A stretch of DNA of 15,500 nucleotides from the NCBI GenBank assembly GCA_027459545.1, contig DAIDID010000007.1, positions 1-15,500 of the forward strand, written 5' to 3'. The notes beneath the pieces are model-generated. The model did no database searches, was not told the origin of the DNA, and was given only the letters and a program-made list of their open reading frames with translations. The DNA is from Candidatus Parcubacteria bacterium (lineage in GTDB: Bacteria > Patescibacteriota > Minisyncoccia > Phycocordibacterales > Phycocordibacteraceae). Shown piece after piece: positions 6,259-12,686 of the stretch (position 1 is the first letter of the stretch; every line of letters starts with the position of its first letter). The position numbers and the translations under genes were made by a program.

Positions 6259-7940
6259 TGCTGCAGTTTCGTCGAAAAAAACGCATATATGATCCTGAGA
6301 TTTCACCAGATGAGATTTTTCTTGATTCGTCAAATCTTCCAAATTTTAATACAAATAGCCTTGAAGGGCGTTTGGAAAAACCGCTTTCTTCACGAACATA
6401 TTTCGGCATTGGATTTGCGATCATGCTCATCTTTTTAGCGCTTATTTTGCAGGCAGGTCGCCTTGAAATAATCGAAGGAAGTACCTACGCTGCACGCAGT
6501 GAAGAAAATCTCCTTCGTCCTACTATTATTTTTGCAGAGAGAGGCGTCATAACTGATAGGAATGGGATTCCACTCGTAACAAATCAAGTCGGTGTAGGGG
6601 GTAGTAATATACGTGTTTACACTATACCAAGTATGTCAAATATTCTGGGGTATGTGTCATATCCTAAAAAAGACAGCTCGGGGCAGTATTATGATACAGA
6701 CATCACTGGTCTTGCTGGAGTTGAAAAAACATTTAATACACAACTAGCTGGACAAAATGGAACTCTTTTAATAGAAAAAGATGCACATAACAAAACAGTT
6801 TCTGAGGGCAGTACCATACCCGCCCAAAATGGCACTGACTTAACTTTATCAATAGATGTGAGAGCTCAAAACGCTATGTATTCGGCAGTACAGCAGCTTG
6901 CAGATAAAATTCCTTTTAAAGGTGGAGCAGGAATTATGATGAATGCACAAACAGGAGAAGTGCTTGCTCTCGTATCCTATCCTACATATGACTCAAATGT
7001 TCTTTCTAACGGCACTCCTTCAGATGTTATTTCAGGCTATGCTACAAATCCTCGTCTGCCGTATTTGGACAGGCCTGTACAGGGGCTCTATACTCCTGGT
7101 TCAGTCGTGAAGCCAATTGAAGCAAGTGGGGCCCTCACCGATAACATAATTGATCCAAATAAAACTATTAATGATATTGGCTATATAACCGTACCAAATC
7201 CCTACGATCCCTCTCATCCTACTAAATTTGTGGACTGGGAACCTATTGGGGTCGAAGATCTTCGAAAAGCAATAGCCTTTTCTTCAGACGTATATTTCTA
7301 TATGGTGGGCGGAGGGTTTGATGGGCAAAAGGGTCTGGGCATCACACGACTTGCGTATTGGTTTAAGACATTTGGATTTACCGAGGCAACTGGAATTCAA
7401 TTACCAGACGAAGCAGTTGGTTTCGTACCAACTCCAGCGTGGAAACTAAAAACATTTGGAGAGCAATGGACACTTGGAGATACATATCATACTGCAATAG
7501 GTCAGTATGCAACACAGATTACTCCAATAGAAGAAGCGCGTGCGATAGCAACTATCGCGAATGGCGGCACGCTCGTTACTCCTACGCTCCTCAAAGGACA
7601 ACCAGTCCGAGGGGAATCGCTTGATGTAAGTCCTGCCGCACTTGAAATTGTGCGTGAAGGTATGCGAGAGGGAGTTGCGGGTGGTGGTACTTCTACAGGA
7701 TTAAACGACATGTCGTTTGTGCAGCCAGCAGGTAAGACAGGGACAGCGCAAACAGGTACAGCGAATCAGTATTTCAACGCGTGGGCAGTGGGTTTTTGGC
7801 CTTATAATGATCCTAAATACGTATATGCAGTAATGATGGATCAGGGGCCAACTGGTGATGTGTATGGTGGTATTTATGCAATGCATCAATTCTTCGAAAA
7901 TTTACACGCAACTGCTCCGGAATACTTTTCAACAAATTAG
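6258..7940 (+). CDS. mrdA: PBP2-type peptidoglycan transpeptidase
   Basis: A class B penicillin-binding protein that cross-links lateral-wall peptidoglycan. With the ATG at 6258, chosen for the TAATG overlap with the upstream gene, it has 560 residues. An in-frame ATG at 6231 would add nine residues. A cytoplasmic tail of about 47 residues is followed by one membrane helix (about 48-66), a dimerisation domain starting AERGVITDRNGIPL, then the transpeptidase domain with active-site S282-V-V-K285, second motif S342-S-D344 and K493-T-G. The S-x-D form of the second motif is known from PBP2 and supports an elongation role, as does the mre neighbourhood. The pedestal region looks short next to E. 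coli PBP2 (633 residues). It is the last gene of the proS/mre run. Confidence 0.93.
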   Translation: MLQFRRKKRIYDPEISPDEIFLDSSNLPNFNTNSLEGRLEKPLSSRTYFGIGFAIMLIFLALILQAGRLEIIEGSTYAARSEENLLRPTIIFAERGVITDRNGIPLVTNQVGVGGSNIRVYTIPSMSNILGYVSYPKKDSSGQYYDTDITGLAGVEKTFNTQLAGQNGTLLIEKDAHNKTVSEGSTIPAQNGTDLTLSIDVRAQNAMYSAVQQLADKIPFKGGAGIMMNAQTGEVLALVSYPTYDSNVLSNGTPSDVISGYATNPRLPYLDRPVQGLYTPGSVVKPIEASGALTDNIIDPNKTINDIGYITVPNPYDPSHPTKFVDWEPIGVEDLRKAIAFSSDVYFYMVGGGFDGQKGLGITRLAYWFKTFGFTEATGIQLPDEAVGFVPTPAWKLKTFGEQWTLGDTYHTAIGQYATQITPIEEARAIATIANGGTLVTPTLLKGQPVRGESLDVSPAALEIVREGMREGVAGGGTSTGLNDMSFVQPAGKTGTAQTGTANQYFNAWAVGFWPYNDPKYVYAVMMDQGPTGDVYGGIYAMHQFFENLHATAPEYFSTN

Positions 7941-7943
7941 CAT

Positions 7944-8060
7944 CACAACTAAAACTAATTGTCCTAAAAGCACACGCTGAAACTGCGCATCTGTGCTGCT
8001 CGCGCTAGGCATATTCCTGCAAGGCTAGTAGTGCTTTTAGGACAATGTGTTTCGGTTGTG
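7944..8060. ncRNA. Long inverted repeat, possible structured RNA between mrdA and greA
   Basis: TTGTCCTAAAAGCAC (7959-7973) and GTGCTTTTAGGACAA (8031-8045) are a perfect 15-bp inverted pair enclosing 57 bases. Pairing continues outside it with small mismatches: AAAC (7952-7955) with GTTT (8049-8052), and CACAAC (7944-7949) with GTTGTG (8055-8060). The whole folds as one rod of roughly 26 bp. The enclosed part can make small stems, for example GCGC/GTGC (with a G-U pair) and CTAG/CTAG. No T-run follows on either strand, so it is not a standard intrinsic terminator. No target-site duplication is seen, so a mobile element is less likely. It could be a small RNA, an mRNA 3'-end stabiliser for the mrdA transcript, or a greA leader element. 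The strand is undecided. Confidence 0.5.
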
Positions 8061-8069
8061 GCAAGTTAG

Positions 8070-8097
8070 TTGACGTAGAAATGTAGTCACGTACAAT
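8070..8097 (+). promoter_or_regulatory. greA promoter
   Basis: TTGACG (8070-8075), a 16-base spacer and TACAAT (8092-8097) form a near-consensus sigma-70-type promoter with +1 expected around 8104. That gives a leader of about 24 bases before the greA ATG. A second box, TATACT (8118-8123), lies 4 bases before the ATG without a good -35. Confidence 0.6.
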
Positions 8098-8127
8098 ACG
8101 ATTAACGTTATAAGTAGTATACTCGCA

Positions 8128-8598
8128 ATGATTGAGCAAGAGACTGTGGTAAGCCAAGAGAAATTCGACGAGATGGTTACTGAGCTTGAAACACTTAAAA
8201 CTGTCCGTCGAACAGAGATAGCAAAAAATCTCGAATACGCTCGATCGCTTGGTGACCTTTCAGAAAATGCAGAGTATCAAGAAGCGCGAGAGCTTCAAGC
8301 TGCGACAGAAGAACGAATTCGAAAACTAGAAGAGCTTGTGAAGCGTGCAAAGATAGTTACTGACGGAAAGAAAAAAGATATTGTAAGTTTTGGCTCCGTA
8401 GTAGCAATCAAAAAAGACGGAAGCTCAGACTCGCACGAGTACACAATAGTAGGCTCAGAGGAAGCAGATATGCGAGCTCGTAAACTTTCACACGTATCTC
8501 CACTTGGAGCAGCGCTTATGGGAAAGAAAAAAGGAGAGGTATTTACCTTTGAAACTCCAAACGGCAAGCAGACATATACTATTGAGAAAGTTTCGTAA
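8128..8598 (+). CDS. greA: Transcript cleavage factor GreA
   Basis: GreA enters the RNA polymerase secondary channel and stimulates cleavage of backtracked transcripts. The 156-residue length is typical (E. coli 158). An N-terminal coiled coil spans about 5-75 with the acidic tip LGDLSENAEYQEA, whose D43 and E46 correspond to the residues that coordinate the catalytic metal. An FKBP-like C-terminal domain (about 82-156) contains VSFGSVVAIK and ends SPLGAALMGKKKGEVFTF, the standard GreA ending. It starts 187 bp after the PBP2 gene, has its own promoter, and is followed after 29 bp by lysS, the same order as in many bacteria. No Shine-Dalgarno sequence is visible. Confidence 0.97.
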   Translation: MIEQETVVSQEKFDEMVTELETLKTVRRTEIAKNLEYARSLGDLSENAEYQEARELQAATEERIRKLEELVKRAKIVTDGKKKDIVSFGSVVAIKKDGSSDSHEYTIVGSEEADMRARKLSHVSPLGAALMGKKKGEVFTFETPNGKQTYTIEKVS

Positions 8599-8612
8599 AA
8601 ACTTATTTAAAT

Positions 8613-8621
8613 TGTTATACT
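8613..8621 (+). promoter_or_regulatory. Extended -10 promoter of lysS
   Basis: TGTTATACT is a textbook extended -10 (TGn plus TATACT at 8616-8621). It ends 6 bases before the lysS ATG at 8628, so +1 would be the A of the start codon. No strong -35 is seen, which an extended -10 does not need. Confidence 0.6.
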
Positions 8622-8627
8622 TAAGAA

Positions 8628-10088
8628 ATGTCTTTAGAAGATATTAGAGGTGAGCGTATCCGCAAGCTCGAGCATTTACGAGAGCAAGGCATTAATCCCT
8701 ATCCAGCTACTTCCACGCGGACTCATACAATTAAGGAGTTTTTAGATGAACATCAATCACTGGAGGATTCAGACACTTTGGTCACTATTGCAGGTAGAAT
8801 TATTTCAATTAGAGAGCACGGAGCTTTGGTGTTCGTAGATCTTTTTGATGGTACGGAAAAAACACAGGCATATATAGATAAAGAATCACTCGGCAGTGAT
8901 TTGTTTGAGCTTTTTTTAACTGCAATTGATTCAAGCGATATTATCGAAGTATCCGGAAAGGCTTTTAAGACGAAAAAGGGAATGCCTTCGATTCGGGTTT
9001 CATCATGGACAATTCTTGCAAAATCACTTCGTCCAGTACCAGATGAATGGTTTGGCATAAAAGATGAGGATGAGCGCTATCGAAAACGATACCTAGACAT
9101 ACTTCTTTCAAAAGATGTTGCAGATCGTATTCGAAGACGGTCACTCTTTTGGAATACCATCCGTACATATTTACTCGAAAAAAATTTTGTAGAAGTTGAA
9201 ACTCCGGTACTCGAGACAACCACTGGTGGTGCAGAAGCGAGACCTTTTATTACTCATCACAATGCTCTTGATATTGAAGTATTTTTGCGTATTTCTGCTG
9301 GAGAATTATGGCAAAAAAGACTCATAGTCGCAGGCTTACCAAAAGTTTTTGAGATCGGAAGAATATTTAGAAATGAAGGAATGTCCTTTGAGCACCTTCA
9401 AGACTACAGCCAGCTAGAATTTTATGATGCTTTTAAGGACTATGAGGCAGGTATGGAAATGCTCATAGATCTGTACAGAACTATTGCAGACAAGGTTTAT
9501 GGATCAAGAGTTTTTACTATTAGAGATTTCACAGTAGATCTCGGAGCTGCTTGGGAACGATATGACTATTGTGAACTTATATCAAAAGAATTCGGTATTG
9601 ATCCTCTTACTGCGACATCCGACGAAGTAGCAAAAGTCCTTACAAGTAGAAAAATTTCGTATGATCCAAAAGGTTTTAATTTGGAACGAGGAATCGATCT
9701 TTTATGGAAACATATAAGAAAAACAATTAGCGGACCTGGTTTTCTAATAGGTGTTCCTGCATATCTAGAACCGCTTGCCAAGCGCTCCGTAAAAAATAAT
9801 AAACTTGTTGAACGTTTTCAAATTATCCTTGGAGGCTCAGAAATTGGAAAAGGCTTTAGTGAATTAAATGATCCTATTGATCAAGCAAATCGTTTCGCAT
9901 ACCAACAAAAGCTTCGTGATGGAGGAGATGATGAGGCTCAAATGAATGATGATTCATATGTAGAGGCACTTGAGTATGGTATGCCACCAGCATTTGGTTT
10001 TGGCGTTTCTGAGAGATTGTTTAGTTTTCTTGAGGGGGTATCAGTGCGTGAGTCTCAAATCTTCCCATTAATGAAGCCTAAAGAATAA
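8628..10088 (+). CDS. lysS: Lysyl-tRNA synthetase, class II
   Basis: Charges tRNA-Lys. The 486 residues are close to the usual size (about 500). An N-terminal OB-fold anticodon-binding domain (about 55-145) includes VTIAGRIISIREHGALVFVDLFDG. The class II core follows: motif 1 around the VEVETPVLETTTGGAEARPF segment, motif 2 at FEIGRIFRNEGMSFEHLQDYSQLE (about 240-263), and motif 3 near the C terminus at FGFGVSERLFSFLEG. Motif 3 is usually GxGIDRL; here the Asp is Glu and the Ile is Ser, while the ATP-binding Arg is kept. The ending FPLMKP corresponds to the family's FPxxRP. The ATG is fixed by the N-terminal homology and the promoter just before it. The stop overlaps the T-run of the - strand terminator. 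Confidence 0.96.
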   Translation: MSLEDIRGERIRKLEHLREQGINPYPATSTRTHTIKEFLDEHQSLEDSDTLVTIAGRIISIREHGALVFVDLFDGTEKTQAYIDKESLGSDLFELFLTAIDSSDIIEVSGKAFKTKKGMPSIRVSSWTILAKSLRPVPDEWFGIKDEDERYRKRYLDILLSKDVADRIRRRSLFWNTIRTYLLEKNFVEVETPVLETTTGGAEARPFITHHNALDIEVFLRISAGELWQKRLIVAGLPKVFEIGRIFRNEGMSFEHLQDYSQLEFYDAFKDYEAGMEMLIDLYRTIADKVYGSRVFTIRDFTVDLGAAWERYDYCELISKEFGIDPLTATSDEVAKVLTSRKISYDPKGFNLERGIDLLWKHIRKTISGPGFLIGVPAYLEPLAKRSVKNNKLVERFQIILGGSEIGKGFSELNDPIDQANRFAYQQKLRDGGDDEAQMNDDSYVEALEYGMPPAFGFGVSERLFSFLEGVSVRESQIFPLMKPKE

Positions 10089-10116
10089 AAAGAGGGCGGC
10101 CGTTTCGGCCGCCCTC
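10087..10116 (-). terminator. Intrinsic terminator of the - strand gene (possibly bidirectional)
   Basis: GAGGGCGGCCG (10092-10102), loop TTT, CGGCCGCCCTC (10106-10116): an 11-bp perfect GC-rich stem. On the - strand it is followed by TTTTTATTCTTT, giving a classic terminator 18 bp after the - strand gene's stop. On the + strand there is no T-run, so it would end lysS transcripts poorly, though the stem could protect their 3' end. Confidence 0.85.
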
Positions 10117-10134
10117 GATACAGTCGTCGTTATC

Positions 10135-10630
10135 TCAGAGATAAACCTTGATCTCGAAGTCTCCGAGCATGTCTACCATATCGCCACTTTCTATGCCTTT
10201 TAGTTTTGGGCGAGGGAAGAGGAGTGCTACATATTTGGTTAAGAAGTTTTTCTTTAAAAGCCAGAAGTTCCTCCCCACGGTACATTTCTCCCGTAGGAGG
10301 AGACCTAACAAATACGAGTTTCGAAACATTCATGAATTGCTCGGGCTTAAGTAAGCCTCGTTTTTCGATAAAGCGTATACGTTCTTCGGGGTCGTTTGGC
10401 GCAATAAGAAAAAAACGATTCTTAAAGTATATCCCGCCCTCAACAAAGGCGGTCGCTGAGTCCGCAACTTTCTCTGAAATGAATGAGCACTCGAGCTTGC
10501 ACACTGGGTACCCGAAGCTTTTCACAATATCCAGCACTTCACAGCAAAGGCGAGAATCACTGTGCGCCAGGTACTGGTGCGTGTTTAGGGTAATCACAAT
10601 TTTCCTTTCCTTGGATGTATTGAGCACCAT
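10135..10630 (-). CDS. Unrecognised protein with apparent frameshift near the 3' end
   Basis: I do not recognise this gene. Read from the ATG at 10630, one frame gives a plausible mixed alpha/beta protein up to about residue 127 (KIVITLNTH, EGGIYFKNRFFLIAPNDPEER, KLVFVRSPPTGE), then degenerates into Arg-rich text ending at 10130. The neighbouring frame gives a natural-looking acidic end (KLKGIESGDMVDMLGDFEIKVYL) to a TGA at 10135-10137. The two join at an A5 run (10247-10251 on the + strand, as T5); removing one A would fuse them into about 165 residues. A GTG at 10597, 6 bases after AAGG, is an alternative start. No signal peptide, membrane helix or metal site is seen. The strong terminator just downstream and the structured leader upstream support a real transcription unit. 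Confidence 0.6.
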
Positions 10631-10639
10631 TGCTCATAA

Positions 10640-10815
10640 AGATCAAAAGCGAGCCCCAGACTTTGGTCGGGAGCTCGCTTGAATTTTCTATCTTATTTGG
10701 TGATTGTATCAACCCAAACTGGAGAAAACTCAAGCGAACCTCCGACTGCGCTTTCGCGCAGTCGGAGTAATAATCACGAAATAAAAATCTCGAATTACTT
10801 GAGTCATTATCTTTA
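10640..10815 (-). promoter_or_regulatory. Candidate attenuator or riboswitch leader of the - strand gene
   Basis: In transcript order (right to left) the RNA can form three elements. P1 is a 12-bp stem (10767-10756 with 10751-10740) capped by GAAA. Stem A pairs CGCTTGAGTTTTCT (10736-10723) with AGAAAATTCAAGCG (10689-10676), 14 bp including one G-U. Stem B pairs AAGCGAGC (10680-10673) with GCTCGCTT (10654-10647), extended by CCC/GGG and GAC/GTC with two bulges and a CAAA loop, and is followed by a U4 run (counting the last two stem bases) and GATCTTT. A and B share 10676-10680, so they exclude each other. The A-stem G-U pair would be an A-C mismatch on the + strand, and the GNRA loop exists only on the - strand. 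No known riboswitch class or T-box motif is recognised. Confidence 0.55.
10740..10767 (-). repeat. 12-bp perfect hairpin with GAAA loop (P1 of the leader)
   Basis: CTCCGACTGCGC (10740-10751), loop TTTC, GCGCAGTCGGAG (10756-10767). Read on the - strand the loop is GAAA, a stable GNRA tetraloop. There is no T-run on either side, so it is not a terminator. It sits three bases from stem A of the leader. Confidence 0.75.
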
Positions 10816-10821
10816 GAGACT

Positions 10822-10827
10822 ATCATA
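10822..10827 (-). promoter_or_regulatory. Possible -10 box for the - strand leader
   Basis: On the - strand TATGAT (10827-10822) is a fair -10 with a weak TTAAAA (10851-10846) as -35 and an 18-base spacer. Initiation would be near 10815, giving a leader of about 185 bases before the ATG at 10630. Confidence 0.35.
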
Positions 10828-10861
10828 TAAAATTTTTAGATGCAATTTTAATAAGCAAAAC

Positions 10862-10870
10862 TGTGGATAA
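10862..10870. promoter_or_regulatory. Perfect DnaA-box match
   Basis: TGTGGATAA is the complement of TTATCCACA, the consensus high-affinity DnaA box. It lies between the divergent promoters of the - strand gene and mraZ, 27 bases before the mraZ -10. By my rough count a given 9-mer should occur about 0.1 times in this window, so chance is possible. No cluster of boxes or AT-rich unwinding region is seen, so this is not an origin. Confidence 0.4.
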
Positions 10871-10881
10871 ATAGCGCATTG

Positions 10882-10927
10882 TGGGAGATAGTGTCATATA
10901 ATTACTAAACAGTGGGATAAGGTGGGA
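10882..10927 (+). promoter_or_regulatory. MraZ operator boxes upstream of mraZ
   Basis: Two boxes in the form TGGGA-TAAGG-TGGGA (10913-10917 and 10923-10927) are 5 bases apart, exactly the spacing of the TGGGN repeats bound by E. coli MraZ. Another TGGGA (10882-10886) with a degenerate TGTCA five bases on (10892-10896) lies about three helical turns upstream. The boxes flank and follow the -10, as expected for autorepression. Confidence 0.7.
10897..10902 (+). promoter_or_regulatory. -10 box of the mraZ/dcw promoter
   Basis: TATAAT is a perfect -10 consensus, with +1 expected near 10909 and a leader of about 60 bases before the mraZ ATG. No -35 is recognisable. The MraZ boxes lie on both sides. 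A second arrangement, TTGACC at 10938-10943, lacks a good -10. Confidence 0.5.
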
Positions 10928-10967
10928 TTTTTTGAATTTGACCACTTTATATCCACTGCATACCAAA

Positions 10968-11402
10968 ATGTTCATCGGAGAATACCGACATACGTTTGAT
11001 GCGAAGAATCGCATTTCGCTTCCGGCAAAATTTCGGAAGGAGCTTGGTGCGTCAGTGATAGTTACTCGTGGTCTTGATCGTTGTCTGTATGTCTTTCCAA
11101 AGGCTGCATGGAAAAAAGAAGCGCTGCGAATATCAGTGCACTCAAATGGAAATGCAGCAGGACGAGGGTTGGCAAGGCTTCAAATCGCAGGAGCTTCAGA
11201 AGCAGAGGTAGATTCTGCAGGACGTATTTTAATTCCTGACTATCTTAAAGCATTTGCTGCACTTTCTGTGAAAAGCGTTATAGCAGGAGTATCTGATCGC
11301 ATTGAGGTATGGGATGAACAAGCATGGGACACGTACACCAAAAATATTGAGCGTGACGCAGAGCAATTTGCTGAAAAGCTTGGAGACGTTGGAACTCTAT
11401 AG
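10968..11402 (+). CDS. mraZ: MraZ, transcriptional regulator of the dcw cluster
   Basis: MraZ is a ring-forming DNA-binding protein of the AbrB/SpoVT superfamily that represses its own division and cell-wall operon. I start it at the ATG at 10968, which gives the family's typical N terminus MFIGEYRHTFDAKNRISLPAKFR. An in-frame TTG at 10932 would add 12 residues with no homology. The product has 144 residues (E. coli 152). Two AbrB-like halves are visible: DAKNRISLPAKFR (11-23) and DSAGRILIPDYLKAFA (81-96). It is the first gene of the cluster, as in most bacteria, and the putative operator lies directly upstream. It ends 13 bp before rsmH. Confidence 0.96.
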   Translation: MFIGEYRHTFDAKNRISLPAKFRKELGASVIVTRGLDRCLYVFPKAAWKKEALRISVHSNGNAAGRGLARLQIAGASEAEVDSAGRILIPDYLKAFAALSVKSVIAGVSDRIEVWDEQAWDTYTKNIERDAEQFAEKLGDVGTL

Positions 11403-11415
11403 TGCAGCTACAGCT

Positions 11416-12348
11416 ATGGAGAACCATACGAAGGAAACACCTCAAAAGGAATTACAGCATGGCGGCCACCAAAGTGTTCTTCTGAGAGAAGCAATTGAGG
11501 AATTAACAATACAGCCTACTGACAAAGTCGTAGATGCAACCATCGGCGGAGCAGGCCACTTTAAAATTTTGCTCCACACACTTAGTCACGAAGGACTACT
11601 CATTGGAATTGACGCTGACCAAGAAGCAATAGTACGCGCACAAACTGTGTATGACGAAGCGGAAGAATCACCAAAAGCATATTTCGTGAATGACAACTTC
11701 AGAAATCTTAAGCGTATTCTACAGGATCGAAAAATCGAAAGGGTAGACAAGATGCTTTTTGATTTAGGATGGAGCGGATATCAACTTTCTCGAGGTAAGG
11801 GATTCTCGTTTCAAACTGATGAGCCGTTGCTTATGACGTATGGGGATTCGGATGTTCAAACTGCCGCGAGTGTGCTTAATACCGCAACTGAAAAAGTTCT
11901 TGCACATATCTTCTATGAATTTGGTGAAGAACAGTTTTCAAGAAGAATTGCAAAAGCAGTTATTGAATCAAGAAAGCATGAGCGAATTCTTACTACCTTT
12001 CAGTTAGTTGAGATAATAAAAAAAGCAACGCCTTCTTGGTATCACCATCGAAAATTGCATCCAGCAACTAAAACATTCCAAGCACTCAGAATTTACGTAA
12101 ATGACGAGTTTGGAGCACTTCGAGAAGGAATACATGCGGCACTAGAGTGCATATATTCTAAAGGAAAAATTGCCATCATAACTTTTCACAGCACTGAAGA
12201 CCGCATTGTAAAGCACTTATTTCGAGAAGCTGAAGTAAAAGGTGTAGGGAAAGTCATCACTAAAAAGCCGATTCTTCCTTCAGCCAAAGAGCTTTCTGCA
12301 AATCCTCGTTCACGAAGCGCGAAGCTCAGAATATTTCAACGTTTGTAG
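11416..12348 (+). CDS. rsmH: 16S rRNA (cytosine(1402)-N(4))-methyltransferase RsmH
   Basis: Methylates N4 of C1402 in the ribosomal P site using SAM. The ATG at 11416 gives 310 residues, the usual size, and lies just after mraZ; the open frame reaches back to 11302 only through mraZ coding sequence. Motifs in order: HQSVLLREAIEEL, the SAM-binding DATIGGAGH and IGIDAD, FDLGWSGYQLSRGKGFSF, FEFGEEQF-like YEFGEEQFSRRIAKAV, the signature HPATKTFQALRIYVNDE, and TFHSTEDRIVKHLF. Variations from the common form are VSS to WSG in the catalytic loop, PLDMR to PLLMTYG, and SFHSLEDR to TFHSTEDR; I believe the PLLMTYG form is common in this lineage. Function is probably kept. Confidence 0.96.
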   Translation: MENHTKETPQKELQHGGHQSVLLREAIEELTIQPTDKVVDATIGGAGHFKILLHTLSHEGLLIGIDADQEAIVRAQTVYDEAEESPKAYFVNDNFRNLKRILQDRKIERVDKMLFDLGWSGYQLSRGKGFSFQTDEPLLMTYGDSDVQTAASVLNTATEKVLAHIFYEFGEEQFSRRIAKAVIESRKHERILTTFQLVEIIKKATPSWYHHRKLHPATKTFQALRIYVNDEFGALREGIHAALECIYSKGKIAIITFHSTEDRIVKHLFREAEVKGVGKVITKKPILPSAKELSANPRSRSAKLRIFQRL

Positions 12349-12374
12349 TCTTTATTCAAATAATACTTACTTGT

Positions 12375-12665
12375 ATGCCTGATCGAATTATTCCAGCTCT
12401 CGGATTCTCTTGCGGAGCGCTTGCAACAACGTATCTTGTACTTATGGTAATGACAATCTTTTTCGCTACGTGGCAGACAGAAGCGATGAATTCAGTCCGA
12501 CTAAGCGAAGGACAAATTGGAAACCTTGAGACTAGCTACTATGCAGCAATGGATCACGCGAGTGCACTAAGTCCTGCAACACTAGGTTTTGTTACTCCAA
12601 CTCGCATTGCCTTTGTTCCTTCAGCTTCGAACGCATCAGCAGGACTTTCATTTGCGGGCAACTGA
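12375..12665 (+). CDS. ftsL: FtsL-like small bitopic division protein
   Basis: A 96-residue protein with one membrane helix at about 9-32 and a short outer domain containing a stretch with helix potential (SVRLSEGQIGNLETSYYAAMDHASALSPATLGFVTPTRIAFVP). FtsL proteins are poorly conserved but share this size, single-span topology and position between rsmH and ftsI, where they join FtsB and FtsQ to activate septal synthesis. The assignment rests mainly on position and topology. The predicted coiled coil is shorter than in E. coli FtsL (121 residues). An AATACT box ends 7 bases before the ATG. The TGA stop at 12663-12665 shows that TGA ends translation in this organism. Confidence 0.68.
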   Translation: MPDRIIPALGFSCGALATTYLVLMVMTIFFATWQTEAMNSVRLSEGQIGNLETSYYAAMDHASALSPATLGFVTPTRIAFVPSASNASAGLSFAGN

Positions 12666-12670
12666 TTTTG

Positions 12671-12681
12671 CAGCTTATACT
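12671..12681 (+). promoter_or_regulatory. ftsI promoter -10 region
   Basis: CAGCTTATACT, identical over 11 bases to the proS promoter (2866-2876). TATACT (12676-12681) ends 5 bases before the ftsI ATG at 12687. A weak TTGCGG (12652-12657) is 18 bases upstream. The promoter sits in the 21-bp gap after the ftsL-like gene. Confidence 0.5.
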
Positions 12682-12686
12682 ATCGT

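Noticed and set aside
7959..8045. A MITE-like element with 15-bp terminal inverted repeats
   Set aside because: No target-site duplication flanks it, and pairing continues beyond the repeats as expected for an RNA stem. Not excluded, but less likely.
10206..10682. A 158-residue open frame on the + strand opposite the orphan gene
   Set aside because: Its translation is Ser/Arg-rich with no family-like blocks. The - strand reading has protein-like composition and a matching terminator.
10557..10826. An 89-residue open frame on the - strand across the leader region
   Set aside because: It runs through the P1, A and B hairpins, overlaps the orphan gene in another frame, and its composition looks like chance. 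The RNA-structure reading explains the region better.
10862..10930. A replication origin
   Set aside because: Only one exact DnaA box, no box cluster, no dnaA or dnaN nearby.
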